Below, one piece after another: positions 21,921 through 33,503 of a DNA stretch of 64,000 nt; the stretch's first letter is position 1, and every line of letters begins with the position of its first letter. The notes beneath the pieces are model-generated. The model ran no database searches, was not told the DNA's origin, and saw only the letters and a list, made by a program, of their open reading frames with translations. The position numbers and the translations under genes were made by a program. Where the stretch lies: NCBI GenBank assembly GCA_004194705.1, contig SADC01000032.1:1-64000 (forward strand), in the 5' to 3' direction. Origin of the DNA: Ditylenchus dipsaci (lineage: Eukaryota; Nematoda; Chromadorea; Rhabditida; Anguinidae).

Positions 21921-22069
21921 AAAAAGTTAACACCCCTCCCCCCATCCCCGCCCTTCAGTCAACCCCCAAAAACCAGTTATTTTTGGATTTCGACCACTCC
22001 GGGTGGGGTTCTGCGCGATTATAAGGGGTGATGTTGAGGTTGTTGGTTTGAATTAGAGTTGTAGAAATT

Positions 22070-22265
22070 CCCGGACATATAGAAAACCCGGGAATATTCC
22101 CGGGAACATTGGGAATATTCCCAATATAGGGGAAAATACCGGAAAACCCGGGAATATTCCGGGAACATTGGGAATATTCCTGGGAATATTCCCAATATAA
22201 GGGAAAATACCGGAAAACCCGAGAATATTCCCAATGTTCCCGGAATATTCCTATTGTACAACCCT
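22070..22265. repeat. GGGAATATTCCC palindromic array
   Basis: About nine copies of GGGAATATTCCC or close variants, interleaved with AACATTGGGAATATTCC and ATACCGGAAAACCC. The same array is in unit C at about 37470-37670 with small length changes. The dyad is perfect at 12 bp, so each copy could bind a dimeric protein, but no function is shown. Confidence 0.75.
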
Positions 22266-22319
22266 AGTTTGAATCCACCTGGGTGCATACATTTTTTATG
22301 ACTTTTAGACATTTTTGGA

Positions 22320-22420
22320 CGGGCGGCGGTGAATTGAACCTCTACAAATTGAGCCTCTACAAAATGAACCTTTACAAATTGAACCCCGGTAAATTGAACC
22401 TCCAAATTTGTCTTGGCAGG
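22320..22420. repeat. Array of a TTGAACCTCTACAAA unit
   Basis: Five units of about 15 bp (TTGAACCTCTACAAA and variants) in tandem, the same unit length as the foldback arms. It recurs in unit C (37735-37810). An inverted piece (TTTGGAGGTTCAATTTACCG) lies at about 40320, which may be the other arm of a broken element. Confidence 0.6.
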
Positions 22421-22544
22421 ATTTTTTGGCTTTTTATTTTTAATAGGGTTGGGTAATTCTCCGGAGAAATACTTTCCGGGTAATTACCCGGAAATTACCC
22501 GGGTAATTACCGGTAATTACCCGAAAAGCGGAGAAATACTATTT

Positions 22545-22785
22545 GCTGATACCTAAACCATCTGGATGGTACCCAAACCACCTGAATGTTACCCTAACCA
22601 CCGGTATGATACCCTAATCACCTGGATAGTGCCCAAACCATCTAGATGTTACCAGAAACACCTGGATGGTACCCAAATCATATGGATGGTACCCAAACCC
22701 CCTGGATAGTACCCGAACCATCTGTATATCACTCAAAACACCTAGATGATACCTAAACACCTGGATGATACCTAAACCAAGAAAT
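22545..22785. repeat. Minisatellite, TACCCAAACCACCTGGATGG
   Basis: About eleven imperfect copies of a 20-22 bp unit (ACCTGGATGGTACCCAAACC). It lies in the TAGGGTTG-ended element and is repeated in unit C (37945-38180). Related units sit in the centres of the CCACTTGG-family palindromes, for example 15735-15930. Confidence 0.8.
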
Positions 22786-22867
22786 TTCCGGCTAAGTAGG
22801 GTAGGTGGATTGGTTAATAGTTAATCCTAATAAAAAGTAAATGGTTAGTGGCGATTGTGATCAGGGT

Positions 22868-23715
22868 GGTGACCTCAGCCGGCTGACTTCAGCCGGCTGA
22901 AGTTAAACTCAGCCATCAGCCGGCTGAGGCTGATGGCTGAGAAAAAAATTTAAGCCTGGCTGACGGCTGAGGCTGATAAAAATTTCGGACCTCAGCCGGC
23001 TGAGGCTGATGGCTGAGAAAAATTCTTGGACCTGGCTGACGGCTGAGGCTGAGAATAATTTTCAGACCTCAGCCGGCTGAGGCTGATGGCTGAGAAAAAT
23101 TTTCGAAACTCTTTAACAGAAATTTTTATATTTATCTGTTTTGATATATTCCTCGGAAGCGAATTTCGAATTTTTCTAAAAAATTTGAAATTATTAATTT
23201 TTCATAGCAATAAATCCATCAGGTAGCTCTGCAATTCTGGTTTCTTACAAGATGTAATTTATCGTATTATCTCGAAAAATTTAAAACAGTAAGGACGAAG
23301 AGTCAAGGGAGTCAGAAAAGTAATTCATTTCATATCTTCATTTTACTATTTTACGTTTTGTGACTTTATAGAATGATTAATACTTTTTCAGTTATTAGAA
23401 TTGCACAGCTACTTGATGGTGAAATCATTTTAAAAAAAGTTGAACAACTGAAAGTTTATTTACAAAATTGAAATTCGCACAAAAGAGACATTTTGCACCA
23501 AACCTAGGTCATTTAGCCCCAAAAACCAGCTTTGTATGTTTCATTACTACTTATACCCAAACCAATAAAATTCTCATTCTTGATGATTTTTACAGCACAA
23601 CCGGCTTAATTTAAACTCAGCCGGCTGAGATTAAACTCAGCCATCAACCGGCTGAGGCTGACGGCTGAGAAAAATTTTCAGACCTCAGCCGGCTGAGGCT
23701 GATGGCTGAGGTAAT
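22868..23715. repeat. Inverted arrays of CAGCCGGCTGAGGCTGATGG
   Basis: Arrays at about 22870-23095 and 23600-23715 are built from CAGCCGGCTGA, itself a palindrome, and GGCTGATGGCTGAG. Between them is about 500 bp of A/T-rich DNA. In unit C the block is condensed to 38265-38485, losing the centre. This may be an independent element nested in the TAGGGTTG-ended one. Confidence 0.7.
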
Positions 23716-24423
23716 TGTCGAGTATACCACCCTGATTGTGATATTTGTCGACCATAATTGCCATAAAATTTTCTATGAAGAAAGCAATTGTACTTGTAAA
23801 ATAAAAACATTCAAAAGATATCGCAGAAAAATAAAATAATGAAAGCTGGGAGTCGAACCTTCGACATTAAAAAAGAGACCAGTAGTGTAAAGAAAAAGCA
23901 TGGCTCACGCGGGAAGTGATTCCTGCATAATTAGAAAGTAAACATTATTTCTTCAACTCGATTGTAGTAATTCCAACACCAGGAAAAGGGCTTGAATTTC
24001 GACATCTAAATTTTCCATCGATAATACGAATAGAGAAGCAGAAAAAAAACAGTTTTCAAAAAGAAATATCGAAGGTCAACTGCAATAAATACTAAAAATA
24101 GTACTTTTCCGATTTTTCTTTACGGAGAAATACTTAGTATTTCTCCGGGTAATTACCCGGGTAATTACCCGGAGAATTACCCGGGTAATTACCCATCACT
24201 CAACCCTAATTTTATAACCAATACAGTGAGAGTGAGAGGCAGACTAAGAGTGAATTTTTTCGAATTTTTTTCGGACTGCAAAACCTATTGTCTGGACTAA
24301 TTCGGGCATGCTGAAGATGGTGAGACAGTGATAAAATTCCGTTTTGTAGGGTATTTCTTGACTTTTGTTAAAATCGAGTTTTGGTAAAATCAATTATATT
24401 ATATATACTCAAAAAATACCATA

Positions 24424-24599
24424 CAGTCGAGTCTCGATTTAACGTACCCCCAATTTAACGTACCTTCGATTTAACGTACCCCTGGGTCGGTCCCTCCAAT
24501 AATAAACTCCGTCAAATTTACCCCGATATAACGTACCCCTCGATTTAACGTACCCCTAGTGCCGGCCCCCAGGGGGTACGTTAAATCGAGACTCGACTG
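24424..24599. repeat. MITE with CAGTCGAGTCTCGATTTAAC ends (first copy)
   Basis: A 176-bp inverted-repeat element flanked by TA on both sides. The ends, CAGTCGAGTCTCGATTTAAC and its inverse, are perfect, and GATTTAACGTACCCC is repeated inside. TA target sites and CAGT ends are typical of pogo/Tigger-type Tc1-mariner MITEs (family knowledge). A second copy is at 39189-39363 in unit C. A relative with different inner sequence is at 52217-52400. Confidence 0.88.
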
Positions 24600-26198
24600 T
24601 ACAAAACTTTATTTTACTATTATCAAACCATCTTCAGCATGCCCGAATCAGTCCAAAAAACAAATTTTGGAACATGAAAAATGTAAAAAAAAATCGCTCC
24701 AAGTAGGCGACCACTTGTTTTATTGTACCCAGGTAGTCGTACCCAGGTTGTGGAACTCAGGTAGTGCAGTGGTACCTTGGTAGTAATGTTTGGTCTTGTA
24801 AAGTAGAGTAGTTTACGGTCGTTCAAACGGGCACCCTTGACTTTGAAGGCGTATATCTCAGCCCAGAGTAAATATTTTGCAAAGCTGTTTAATGCATTTC
24901 TTAATGCATAAAATTTTCCGATTTTCGGGTGATTGAAAATAAACGGCCATGCTCGCTTACTAGAAAAAGTACGGTGAGTCGGTAAACGCTTTCGTCGGAG
25001 AGTACGGCGGATTCTCGACATGCATCCCTCGTCCGCAATCCATTTCTCTCTATTAGAAGGCCACTCCCTGAGGGGGTTGCAAAATAGAAAGCCATGGCTT
25101 TTTATTAGAATAAATATGGTATTCGGCAGCCTTGGACCTCAGCTATGCCTTCCAGTTGAATTATTTATTCAGATACAACATATACGCTTACTTTTTACTG
25201 AAAATTAAAACATGAAAAGTAAAAAGTACAATTTGAAATGCATTTCAAAATTTATTTTTAAAAAAGCCAACGAAGAAGAAGAATATTATTTTCTTTATAT
25301 CCCTGTAATTCAAGCATGCATGTATGAAAAATTTCGGGGCGCACATCGGCGCCGGCGCTGGCGTGCAACTATTTGTATAGCTGCCTTTGTATAGTTGTAT
25401 AGTGTCCGAGATCTCAACAGATTTGATTCAAAGTCGCATACTGGCTATTCAATGTGACCGAACACTCCCCCGGCGAGTAAAAAATAAGTTTGCGAAGTTC
25501 CCTTAACAACTTTCACCCCTCATTTAAGGGTTAAAGTAAAAAAAACAGTTTTTTGGAATCCGCTCCTGTGCCTCACAAAAAGGTTCCTTATAAGGTGGTT
25601 TGTTTGAAACCAAATTTGTGCAGCAATTTTTATGTTGTTGATTGATAGATTTGTAACAGCTCTTGAATAGCTAATGCTATAGGATCTGTATAGGATCTAT
25701 AGGCTATCCCATCCAAAAACTGCATTTCCGAAAAACTATATTTGCGCGCTTAAGACTACTGTTAGGTTGGGGAAGAAACGATTTTAAAAATGAAAAAGTA
25801 AATTTGACTTACGGGGGTCCAAATAGGCGTGGACCTAATAAGGAAGTTCGAAGGAGTAGCCACAGCGAGAGCCATATAAAAATGATTATACATCACTCCG
25901 GCCTCCGGTATTTTCACTTTTTTGTCTCTTAGTACAGAAAAGCACTGACAAAAATTGTCACCGAAATTTTCAGAAAAAGACTAATAACTACGACAAAGTA
26001 CAAATAAGAGCTTTATTGAATACAAATCGACTTTACAGCTAGTTGATATGGTGACCTTGTGAATTAGGACAATAGATTATACGGTCATAGTATCAAGAAA
26101 GAGAGACAGGAGCACAGACCAGTTTTTCAAGATTCTTTCGACGGAACAGGCTTCTTTCTTACTTCATTTAGCAGAATTACTATCGAGGAATGTTTTCT

Positions 26199-27135
26199 TC
26201 AACTAAAAAAGAATGAGAAATGTTTCCAAATGAAAAATTTGATTACCAATTGATCCAAGATCCACATATGACGTCCTTTCACTTCTGCATTGGCATTGAA
26301 TTCAGCAACAGTTCGAAGAGCTGAGGTAATGGCTTCATCTCGCTTTGGCCCACAGACATCAGCCAGATCGTTACATTTAGCGCTGTTTTTGCTTTGTTCC
26401 ACTACTTTGCCGACATCAAGATCTTTGTAGCAACGATCAAGTCGCATCAGACAGGCTTCATTAAAGAGATTGGCCTGCAAAAAAGTAAAATTTCGCTGGT
26501 AAACGAAAATTAAGAACAGCTTACCACACGCTCTACTGCGACAAAACTCTTCGCCTCGAACTGGCTGTCGACCACCATGGTAGTTATCTTGGCCAGAATA
26601 TTGTGGTAGTACAATTCCTTGTCCTTAAAAGTTTCGTATTAACCAGCTGGATTATGCTGGCGAAAAATCATTAATGTACAGCAGCTTCTAGAAGAAACTC
26701 AAGGCGTTGAAGGACAAGTGTAGTGAGGGTTCTCGACGCAAACAGTAGTTGGACACAGCTTTCCTTGTCAAAAAACTTGACAAGATCGTAGAAAACCTCC
26801 TTTGGGATACGTGCAGTCATGTTACACAAAGTGGAAAGTGATTCAGTGTGTCGCGAAAACCTCACTCACAGCAGATCATAAATCTAATCAACTCTTAGAG
26901 TTGCACTGATTAGAACCATGATTCACTAATATTAATTTACCAAGGTCACGAGTCCCCTGTCAGTAGTGGCTTTCCTTCGATACGACGAATGAGTCCGCAA
27001 ATGTGCTTAAACAACTTGGTTCCATCGTATCCTTGATATTTGCAGACCTCATGAAGAATCTCCATCGGAAGTGCACGAATAAAGTCCTAAAACGTGAATT
27101 GTAACGACTACATATAACCTGAAAAGTTGTACCAT
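26199..27135 (-). CDS. Four-copy gene family, copy B
   Basis: Same exon order as copy A, about 90-95% similar by eye. The segment before ATG (27135-27133) encodes in-frame FEELSELTCFGST, one base longer than copy A. The protein begins MDFIRALPIEILHEV. Exon 3 reads MTARIPKEVFYDLVKFFDKE, then SCVQLLFASRTLTTL. The last exon reads ANLFNEACLMRLDRCYKDLD and runs past copy A's stop to TGA at 26199-26201. Like copies C and D it lacks one G of copy A's GAAGGGAAAG, which moves the frame at the end of exon 2. Confidence 0.6.
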
Positions 27136-27965
27136 AGTCGATCCGAAGCAAGTTAATTCAGAAAGCTCTTCAAAGTAACAAGTCTAAAAACGACACACAT
27201 ATAAAAACCAGAAAATACAAAGAAGTTTCAAATTGCATCAATTCTGCAGCGAGAAAATAAAACTGGAACTTTGATGACAAAGTTGACGAAATACTGATGT
27301 TTTCGAAGTGAAAATCAAAAAGCACACTAAAATTTCGTTACAAATATTTCGGCTTGTTCATGATTAAATAACAGATACCGTATCATCTGTATTAAGTCCC
27401 CCTCTGTAATAACTTCTCCCCCTATATGGACCTATAGGTCGGATTATGAAAAAACACCGAATCCGGAAATTTCAAAACCAGGAATCCGGTTCGGATTCCG
27501 GATTTTCGAAAAACTACAAAAAGAGGGTAGCATACATTTTGCAAAAACGAAAGTTGGCAAAAGCGAAAGTCAACAAAGCGAAAGTTCGCAAAACGAAACT
27601 TAGTGAAAATTTCCTTGGTCACCCCTGTTGTCAAAAAATCTAAAAATCATAAAAAAAAGTATGCACCCAGGTGGATTCGAACCACGTCCCCCTTAAAATC
27701 GCCTAGGCCGAAATCCAACAGTAACTGGTTTTTTGGGGGTTGACTGAAGGGGGTAAACTTCGTAAAAGCTGTCCACAATGAGAAATATGGTTAAAATGCA
27801 GGACGGCGATGAAAAAAATTAGGACGGCGCAGGACGGCGCGGTCACTATGCAAATGGAACCCCGGTAAATTGACCCTCCGGTAAATTGAACCTCCAAATT
27901 TGTCTTGCAGGATTTTTCGGCTTTTAATTCTTATTACCAATACAGTGAGAGTGAGAGGCAGACTA

Positions 27966-28445
27966 AAGGCGCATTCACAATGAGGAGTTTGTTTGCGGAT
28001 GCTAAATCCGATTTGTCACATGGAAATGGCCATAACTCTTTTATTATTTTTTTAAAATTATTCTGTTGTCGCCATCTTGTAGCTAACATTCAGGGCTACA
28101 AGATGAGCCATTGATAAGTATAATGTTGTTAAAAAAAATTGAGTTAAAAAATAAAGACTCCACCCAAGCATCCGCACTCGAATTCGAGTTAGGATTCTTG
28201 GGCGGAGTCTTAAAATTTTATTTGAGTTTTTGAAGCAACATTTACTCAGTCAATAGCTCATTTGATAGCCTTAACCTTAACTATATGATGTGAGAAGCTG
28301 AAAAAGCAACTGGAAAATAAAAAAACCACACCAACTGAATAACTTTGGGAAAACAGTAAAAAAAGGGAGGATTCTGTTTCGCAGATTCTTAGTGAGTAGT
28401 CTGTTTTAGCATCCGCAAACAGCCTCCTCACTGTAAATGCGCCTT
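27966..28445. repeat. 480-bp MITE with AAGGCGCATT ends
   Basis: AAGGCGCATTCACAATGAGG, then TTTGCGGATGCTAAA, is matched inverted at the right (TTTAGCATCCGCAAACAG, then CACTGTAAATGCGCCTT). The centre holds a smaller hairpin at about 28145-28210 (AAGACTCCACCCAAG against CTTGGGCGGAGTCTT). It lies at the boundary between unit B and the polyketide synthase fragment. No clear target duplication was found. Confidence 0.75.
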
Positions 28446-29284
28446 CATAGAAATTGTTTTATTTAGGTTTGCAAGCTCTGAGTGTAGCTTTATGGAAGAC
28501 CCAATACAGTCCCTGTTACTACATCCAATCGAAATTCAGTCCTTATTTATCAACTCTGGTATAGCTGAAAGCACTATGGACTACACGATTATCGGAAAAG
28601 TATTGCATAAAGACAATACCTTAGCTGTTGGCTGTGTGGAGGTGTTTGCCCACAACGGTCAATTGCTGATCCAAATGGATGGTATCAAAGCCCTCAAAAA
28701 AGAGCCGTCCAAAAATAGTATTGGAACAGACAAGGAAACAAACACACAAAAACAGCACTGTAACCAAATTAACCGTGAGGAGGGAGTCACGCCGATCACA
28801 AATAATCACCAAGTTAACTGCGAAATCTTCAAAAATGAAAAGATGGTCAATTCAATTGCAGACTATAGAGATATCAAATGTGAAAAAGAAAGAAAGCTAA
28901 CTGTGAACAATGAAATAAGCTATAAAAAATTCACTGCTTGCGACACCAAAACTTTTCTGCATAAAGAAAATGCAAGTAGTGATAATGAACTACTACAAGT
29001 GGAAAATTCAGCGCTTACTATGGTTCATCCTGGGTCTATGCTAGGCCCATCACAATTATCTCCAATTCATATCCAAATCAAAGGCTGGAACAAATCCTTA
29101 TTTTCTCAATCAAACATCCATAGTTTTGACAGTTACCTATGCAAAACCACTCCATCCAACCTACCACCAGTAACCCACATGGACTGCGCATTCTTTAACA
29201 TCACACCTAAGGAAGCTGTCTATATAGATCCACAGCAAAGGTGGCTGCTAGAAGCTTCTGTAGAAGGTAGAATTATATTTCTCA

Positions 29285-29525
29285 CCGTATTTCCTCTAAT
29301 TTTTTCTGCGGGGAGTAGAATTTTTTCAAAAGACAAGATGTCTGAAATTTCTGTTTTCATTTACTGTTTGAGCGGTGTAAAAATGGCTGTTACATTTTCA
29401 AAATCCTCTCAGGCACTTTTTACACAGCCCAAACAGTAAATGAAAATAGGAATTTCAGACCGCTTAAAGTTAGGGGGGAGTAATTAGAGGGGAGGGGGAG
29501 AAATTAGAAGAAAAAACCGTATTTC
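29285..29525. repeat. TACCGTATTT-family element in the KS intron
   Basis: CACCGTATTTCCTCTAATTT at the left and AATTAGAAGAAAAAACCGTA at the right, inverted, with an internal hairpin (CTGTTTTCATTTACTGTTTG against CAAACAGTAAATGAAAATAG-type sequence). It fills part of the 754-bp intron between the two ketosynthase exons. Confidence 0.7.
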
Positions 29526-30789
29526 TAGGGGTTACTCTTACAATATGGGTCAGAATATGCCTCAGAAGAACCGCCAAAAAAAATTCATCATTTCATAATT
29601 TAAAATTGCGCCGATACTTTTTTGTTTGTACTAAACTTTTCCTCGGAATCTACCGCATTACTCAGGCTTTCAAACTGATTCCTCAGCACTTTTCTGATTT
29701 TGACCCAAAATCAGGGCTGCCATCTCAAAATTAAAAAAAGAACAATTTCCCAAAAAAGTAATTTGAAGAAAAAAGTGCATTTTATCTAGTGCTCATTGCC
29801 CTTTGAAGGGAAAAAAGATTTTTACTAAAATTTCAAAAATAAAAAAAAGATTTGGAGTCCCAAAAAAGGATAAATTTTTTAAATAGGACACATGGCAGCT
29901 CTACCCAAAATTGATTATTTATTTACATTTTGTTAAAATCAACATTTTTTTGAGAGCAACTTTTATCTCAGCCTGCTAATTCTGCAAAACAAACAACATA
30001 ATAAATATTTGTATTTACAGCCATCCAAAACACAGGCTTGCCTTGTCTACCCCAAACACAGGAGTGTTCATTGGGTGCAGTTCTTCGGACTTTGCTCAAA
30101 AAATTTACAGTAACCTCCCAGATGACCAACTAAGTGGCTACCTGACTACTGGCACTAACTCTAGTGTATTAGCTGGTCGTTTATCCCATTTTTTGGGATT
30201 AACAGGACCCACACAAACTTTTAATACTGGGTGTTCCTCTTTTTCTACGGCTCTAATTGCCGCTTGTGAGTCCCTTAAAAATAGAAAATGCTCTTTCGCA
30301 CTAGTTGGAGCAGTCAACTGTATTCTCAACAAAAAGACAACTGTAGCTTTGGAAAAGGCCAAGATGTTGAGTGGACAGCACAGGTGTGCCTCTTTCGACG
30401 CTTCTGCAGATGGCTACTTGAGGGCGAGGCTGTGGTTGTGCTGCTGCTAAAGGGCGTGAAACAACTAAATGGGTCTGGACTGGAGATAGCTGGATGGAGT
30501 AGTGGACATAATGGGGGAACCAATGCAGGCTTAACCGTGCCTTGTGGAAAGCTCAACAAAGAGTGATGCTCGAAGCACTGGAGATGAGTGGAGGGCTGGA
30601 TTGCGTAGATTTGGTCGAGGTGCATGCAAGTGCCACTCCTTGGGGGATCCTATTGAGGCAGCTGCTCTGGTGCAGGTGTTTGAGGATGGGATGCTGAAGC
30701 TGAATGAGTCTGCAAAAATAGAATGTGAAGACAAAGAGTTGACTGTGACTAAAAATGTTGACCGCAACCTCAAGAAGCTGACTATAAAC

Positions 30790-33503
30790 TAGGGTTGTCG
30801 AAATGCGCCGCAAATAGAAATCGACCGCAAATGCGGTCCGCAAATGCGATCGCAAATTGCGAATATGCGCGCAAATTACCGCAAATTGAAATTTGGCCTT
30901 TATAGTCTAAAATAGCTTCTATGTCACTTTCATGTAAAAACAATACGGCGGACGATAACAACAATACGGCGGACGCTAATAACACTTATTGACAACAATT
31001 ACTACTCATCAAACACAACTCTTCGAACACTAAATCATCAAACAATTCGATTCTTGATTTGCGTTTTCTTCAAATTCCTCCTCCAACTTTTCTTGGCTAG
31101 ATGGCTTCTTGAAGAGATCCTTATGCTCTAGTAGTAGATTGTGCTTTATGAAAGTCAGCTTGGAGACCATTTCCACGTGGAGTCTGAAAGAATAATCTTA
31201 CAATAGATTAAAAATGACAAAAAACTTGTATTACCGATTTCGAACTTTGGTGTGGATAGCAGCCCGGCGACCAATTCCTTTCAGTTGGGGCGGCAGTGAT
31301 TTGGACGAGTTGAAGCGCCTTGTAGACAATTGAGAGCACCGAGTCCGAGTAGAAGCCCGTCCAGAATGTGAGACCGTCAACGGTGGCGTAGCTCTGAGAG
31401 CATCCATGCAAACTTGCGCTGTCCCTCTACGAATATTCCCGTTCTGCTTCTCCACTGCGCTAGCTTGATCATTATCTAAATAACAACTAGCATGTAATTG
31501 CCAAATCAACTTTACAATGAAAACTTACTTCATTTTCCCTGGCGATGAATGCAGGATTCTTCGATACTTTATTTGACAACAGATTCATAGCTGCTTGCAC
31601 CTCTTCCTGAGTCAAGTTTCTCAAGTTCGGCTCCAAGTTCGGCTTCAAGTTCGGTTCCAGCATGTCCATCAGATACGTTATATCCGTGCGCCCAAATTCT
31701 CGTCGATTGCTCAAAATCTAGAACGGAAATGATACAAAGATTTAAGAGTCATAATGAATAATACCCTCAAAAGTTGTGGCTGTAGGTACTCTTCAAAGTT
31801 TCCAATCGCTTCTTCTGCTTGTCAAACGCCTTCCAGATTGACTTGTAAGCCTGCCTCTGATTTACCATGGAACCCTCGATTGATTTGATAGCTTTGGCCA
31901 ACGGAGACAGTAGAGCATTGATAGAACTGACGCGAGTCCAAAACGCTTCGTTGTTGCACACCAGCTGTTGAAGATCTTTGGCTTGAGCAGAAAGAGACGG
32001 TATCCCTGTGATGTTGGCATTCCAAACAGCGCTCTTGAGGCAGTCTTCATTATCTGAGACATCGGAGATAAGCGTAGCATACGTAGACCATCGAGTCGGC
32101 TCCGGCAGCTGAAACATCCTTGTTCGTCCACTTGTAGTAGCTTGAGTCTCTTTGAGCACCAGAGACGGAATTTTTTCCTATAAATACGCGCTTAAAATGC
32201 AAGACTTTAAAAGAAAATTCTAAAACTCATACCGGAAAAACTTTGCAATTTTCTCACAGTCTTTGATGCAGTCGACAATACTTGTACATTTGCTAAGATC
32301 ATTGGCTGCCAAGTCACCATATGTGCTTTGCATCCTTCGAAGAGTATCCAAGGGTAATCGACAGAGAGCAGTTCCCAAGCGAGTCTCATATTTGCTGCGT
32401 GATCCGTCACCAATGCAATAATTTTATGCTTTCCTGGAATGATTAAAATTAGCCTAAAACAATTACAAGATTACAAGAAAATATCTACCTAGTTTCTCAA
32501 TTTGCTCTGACAAAACGCCCCTGATGAAGTCCCCGTGTGTGCATCGAGCGTAGTATCAATTGTGTCGAGAAGGAAAGGCTGTGGCGCATGTACGATGACG
32601 TTAATTAGGCGATTTCTGTTGATGTCCGACCAGCCATCCGAAGAGAGAGCCAAAAAGTCCGATTTGCTTGTCGCTTCCATTAGATTGCTCTTCACCCTTT
32701 TGAACTCTGCTGGCAAGAGATCTTTGGATACGTGTATTTACGCGACGGAATCTTGTACGACGGCCTCATTTTGTTCAACAGCTCTTTGAAGAATGGATTG
32801 TCCAAGAAATTTGCTGCGATATTACCTGTGGCGAATGCCTAAAAGCACTAGCTAGACACATAAAAATATGAACAACAAAGCAGCTTACTCTTGTCAAAAA
32901 TGTCGAATTCGGCTTGCTCCTCCTCTGTGATTTGATCGAAATAGCTGGCGATAGATTGCGATGAGGCTTGATAGGATGAGAATGAAGAGCCACTACGTTT
33001 GGAAACTTTGCTTGCTGGGGGCTCTTCCGTCTTCTTCTTGATCCCCGCCAAATTTTCGATTGTCTTGCGCGCTTCAGGACCAATCTTTTGCACTGATTCT
33101 GAAGGCGAAAAAGATATTGTAAGGACAAAGTCTAATACTACAATTAATAAACCGTAAGGTGATGAGCCATCTCACCAGCATGTCCACGGTTTGAAGCCGA
33201 GCAGAATTTGCAGATTGCCTTGGCTGTTTCCTTCCTTTGGCGAAAAATTGCCAGCACCAATGCTTAGGTTTCACCATGATCAGCCTGAATACAATAAACA
33301 CTTTAAAACACACACAAAACTCTAATTTAGAAAGAAAAACAACAATGACGTCAAATTTGTTGCCTGCATGAAACATTTGATTCCCTGTTGTAAATACAGC
33401 TAAGTTTGAATTTGCGCAATTTTGATTGAAAGCGCAGATTGCCAATCTGCGGTCCGCAAATGCGGCCGCATTTGCGGATCGCATTTGCGATTGGTCAACC
33501 CTA
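30790..33503 (-). mobile_element. hAT transposon, near-complete
   Basis: The 2714-bp element is flanked by perfect 8-bp duplications CTATAAAC (30782-30789 and 33504-33511). Ends are TAGGGTTG and CAACCCTA. Just inside lie short-motif arrays (CCGCAAATGCGGTCCGCAAA on the left, its inverse on the right). It encodes the transposase at 33277-31030. Insertion is in the ketosynthase reading, between codons for KLTIN and the following ASKTHFG. Clean duplications and an almost full transposase suggest a recent event. Confidence 0.95.
31030..33277 (-). CDS. hAT transposase with BED zinc finger
   Basis: From ATG at 33277: MVKPKHWCWQFFAKG, then CKFCSASNRGHAGEMAHHL, the W-x2-FF aromatic and Cys-x2-Cys/His-x4-H ligands of a BED finger. 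Next come NFLDNPFFKELLNKMRPSY, FLALSSDGWSDINRNRLINV (first catalytic-region Asp), ALVTDHAANMRLAWELL with GCKAHM (second Asp region and C-x2-H), PEPTRWSTYATL, and the dimerisation end ITAAPTERNWS, IHTKVRNR and LHVEMVSKLTFIKHNLLLEH, stop at 31030-31032. About eight exons have short introns. At least two one-base shifts (BED finger, and the segment near 31265) may be sequence errors. The product would bind its own ends and cut and paste the element. Confidence 0.9.

Larger units (their letters stand above)
22444..24208. mobile_element. Non-autonomous hAT-like element with TAGGGTTG ends
   Basis: Begins TAGGGTTGGGTAATTCTCC and ends CACTCAACCCTA, close to the ends of the intact hAT at 30790-33503 (TAGGGTTG/CAACCCTA). 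Inside each end is an array of GGGTAATTACCC palindromes. Flanks are ATTTTTAA (22436-22443) and ATTTTATA (24209-24216). Unit B lacks it (TTTTAATTCTTATTACCAAT at about 27924), an empty site. Unit C has a shorter copy at 37849-38971. There is no transposase; the centre is repeat DNA. Confidence 0.85.
17610..27963. repeat. Segmental duplication, units A and B
   Basis: Unit A (about 17610-24600) and unit B (about 25190-27963) each carry one copy of the same multi-exon gene plus flanking DNA in the same order. The pair recurs as units C and D at about 34478-43966. The junction between A and B (24220-25400) matches that between C and D, so the pair was duplicated as a block. A carries insertions absent from the others. 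B ends where a 480-bp MITE begins. Confidence 0.85.

Noticed and set aside
22019..22405. 128-codon frame across the GGGAATATTCCC array
   Set aside because: Its repeats (YSRVFRYFP-like) come from the DNA array, and it runs into the TTGAACC array. The copy in unit C is broken by length changes.
22868..23110. CRISPR-like array
   Set aside because: Units are short palindromes of varying spacing with no unique spacers, in a eukaryotic genome and within a transposon-like element.
24623..25021. 132-codon minus-strand frame (and relative at 40717-41157)
   Set aside because: Built from a CCACTTGG arm plus a TACCGTATTT element. The reading differs between the two copies through one-base changes, so there is no coding constraint.
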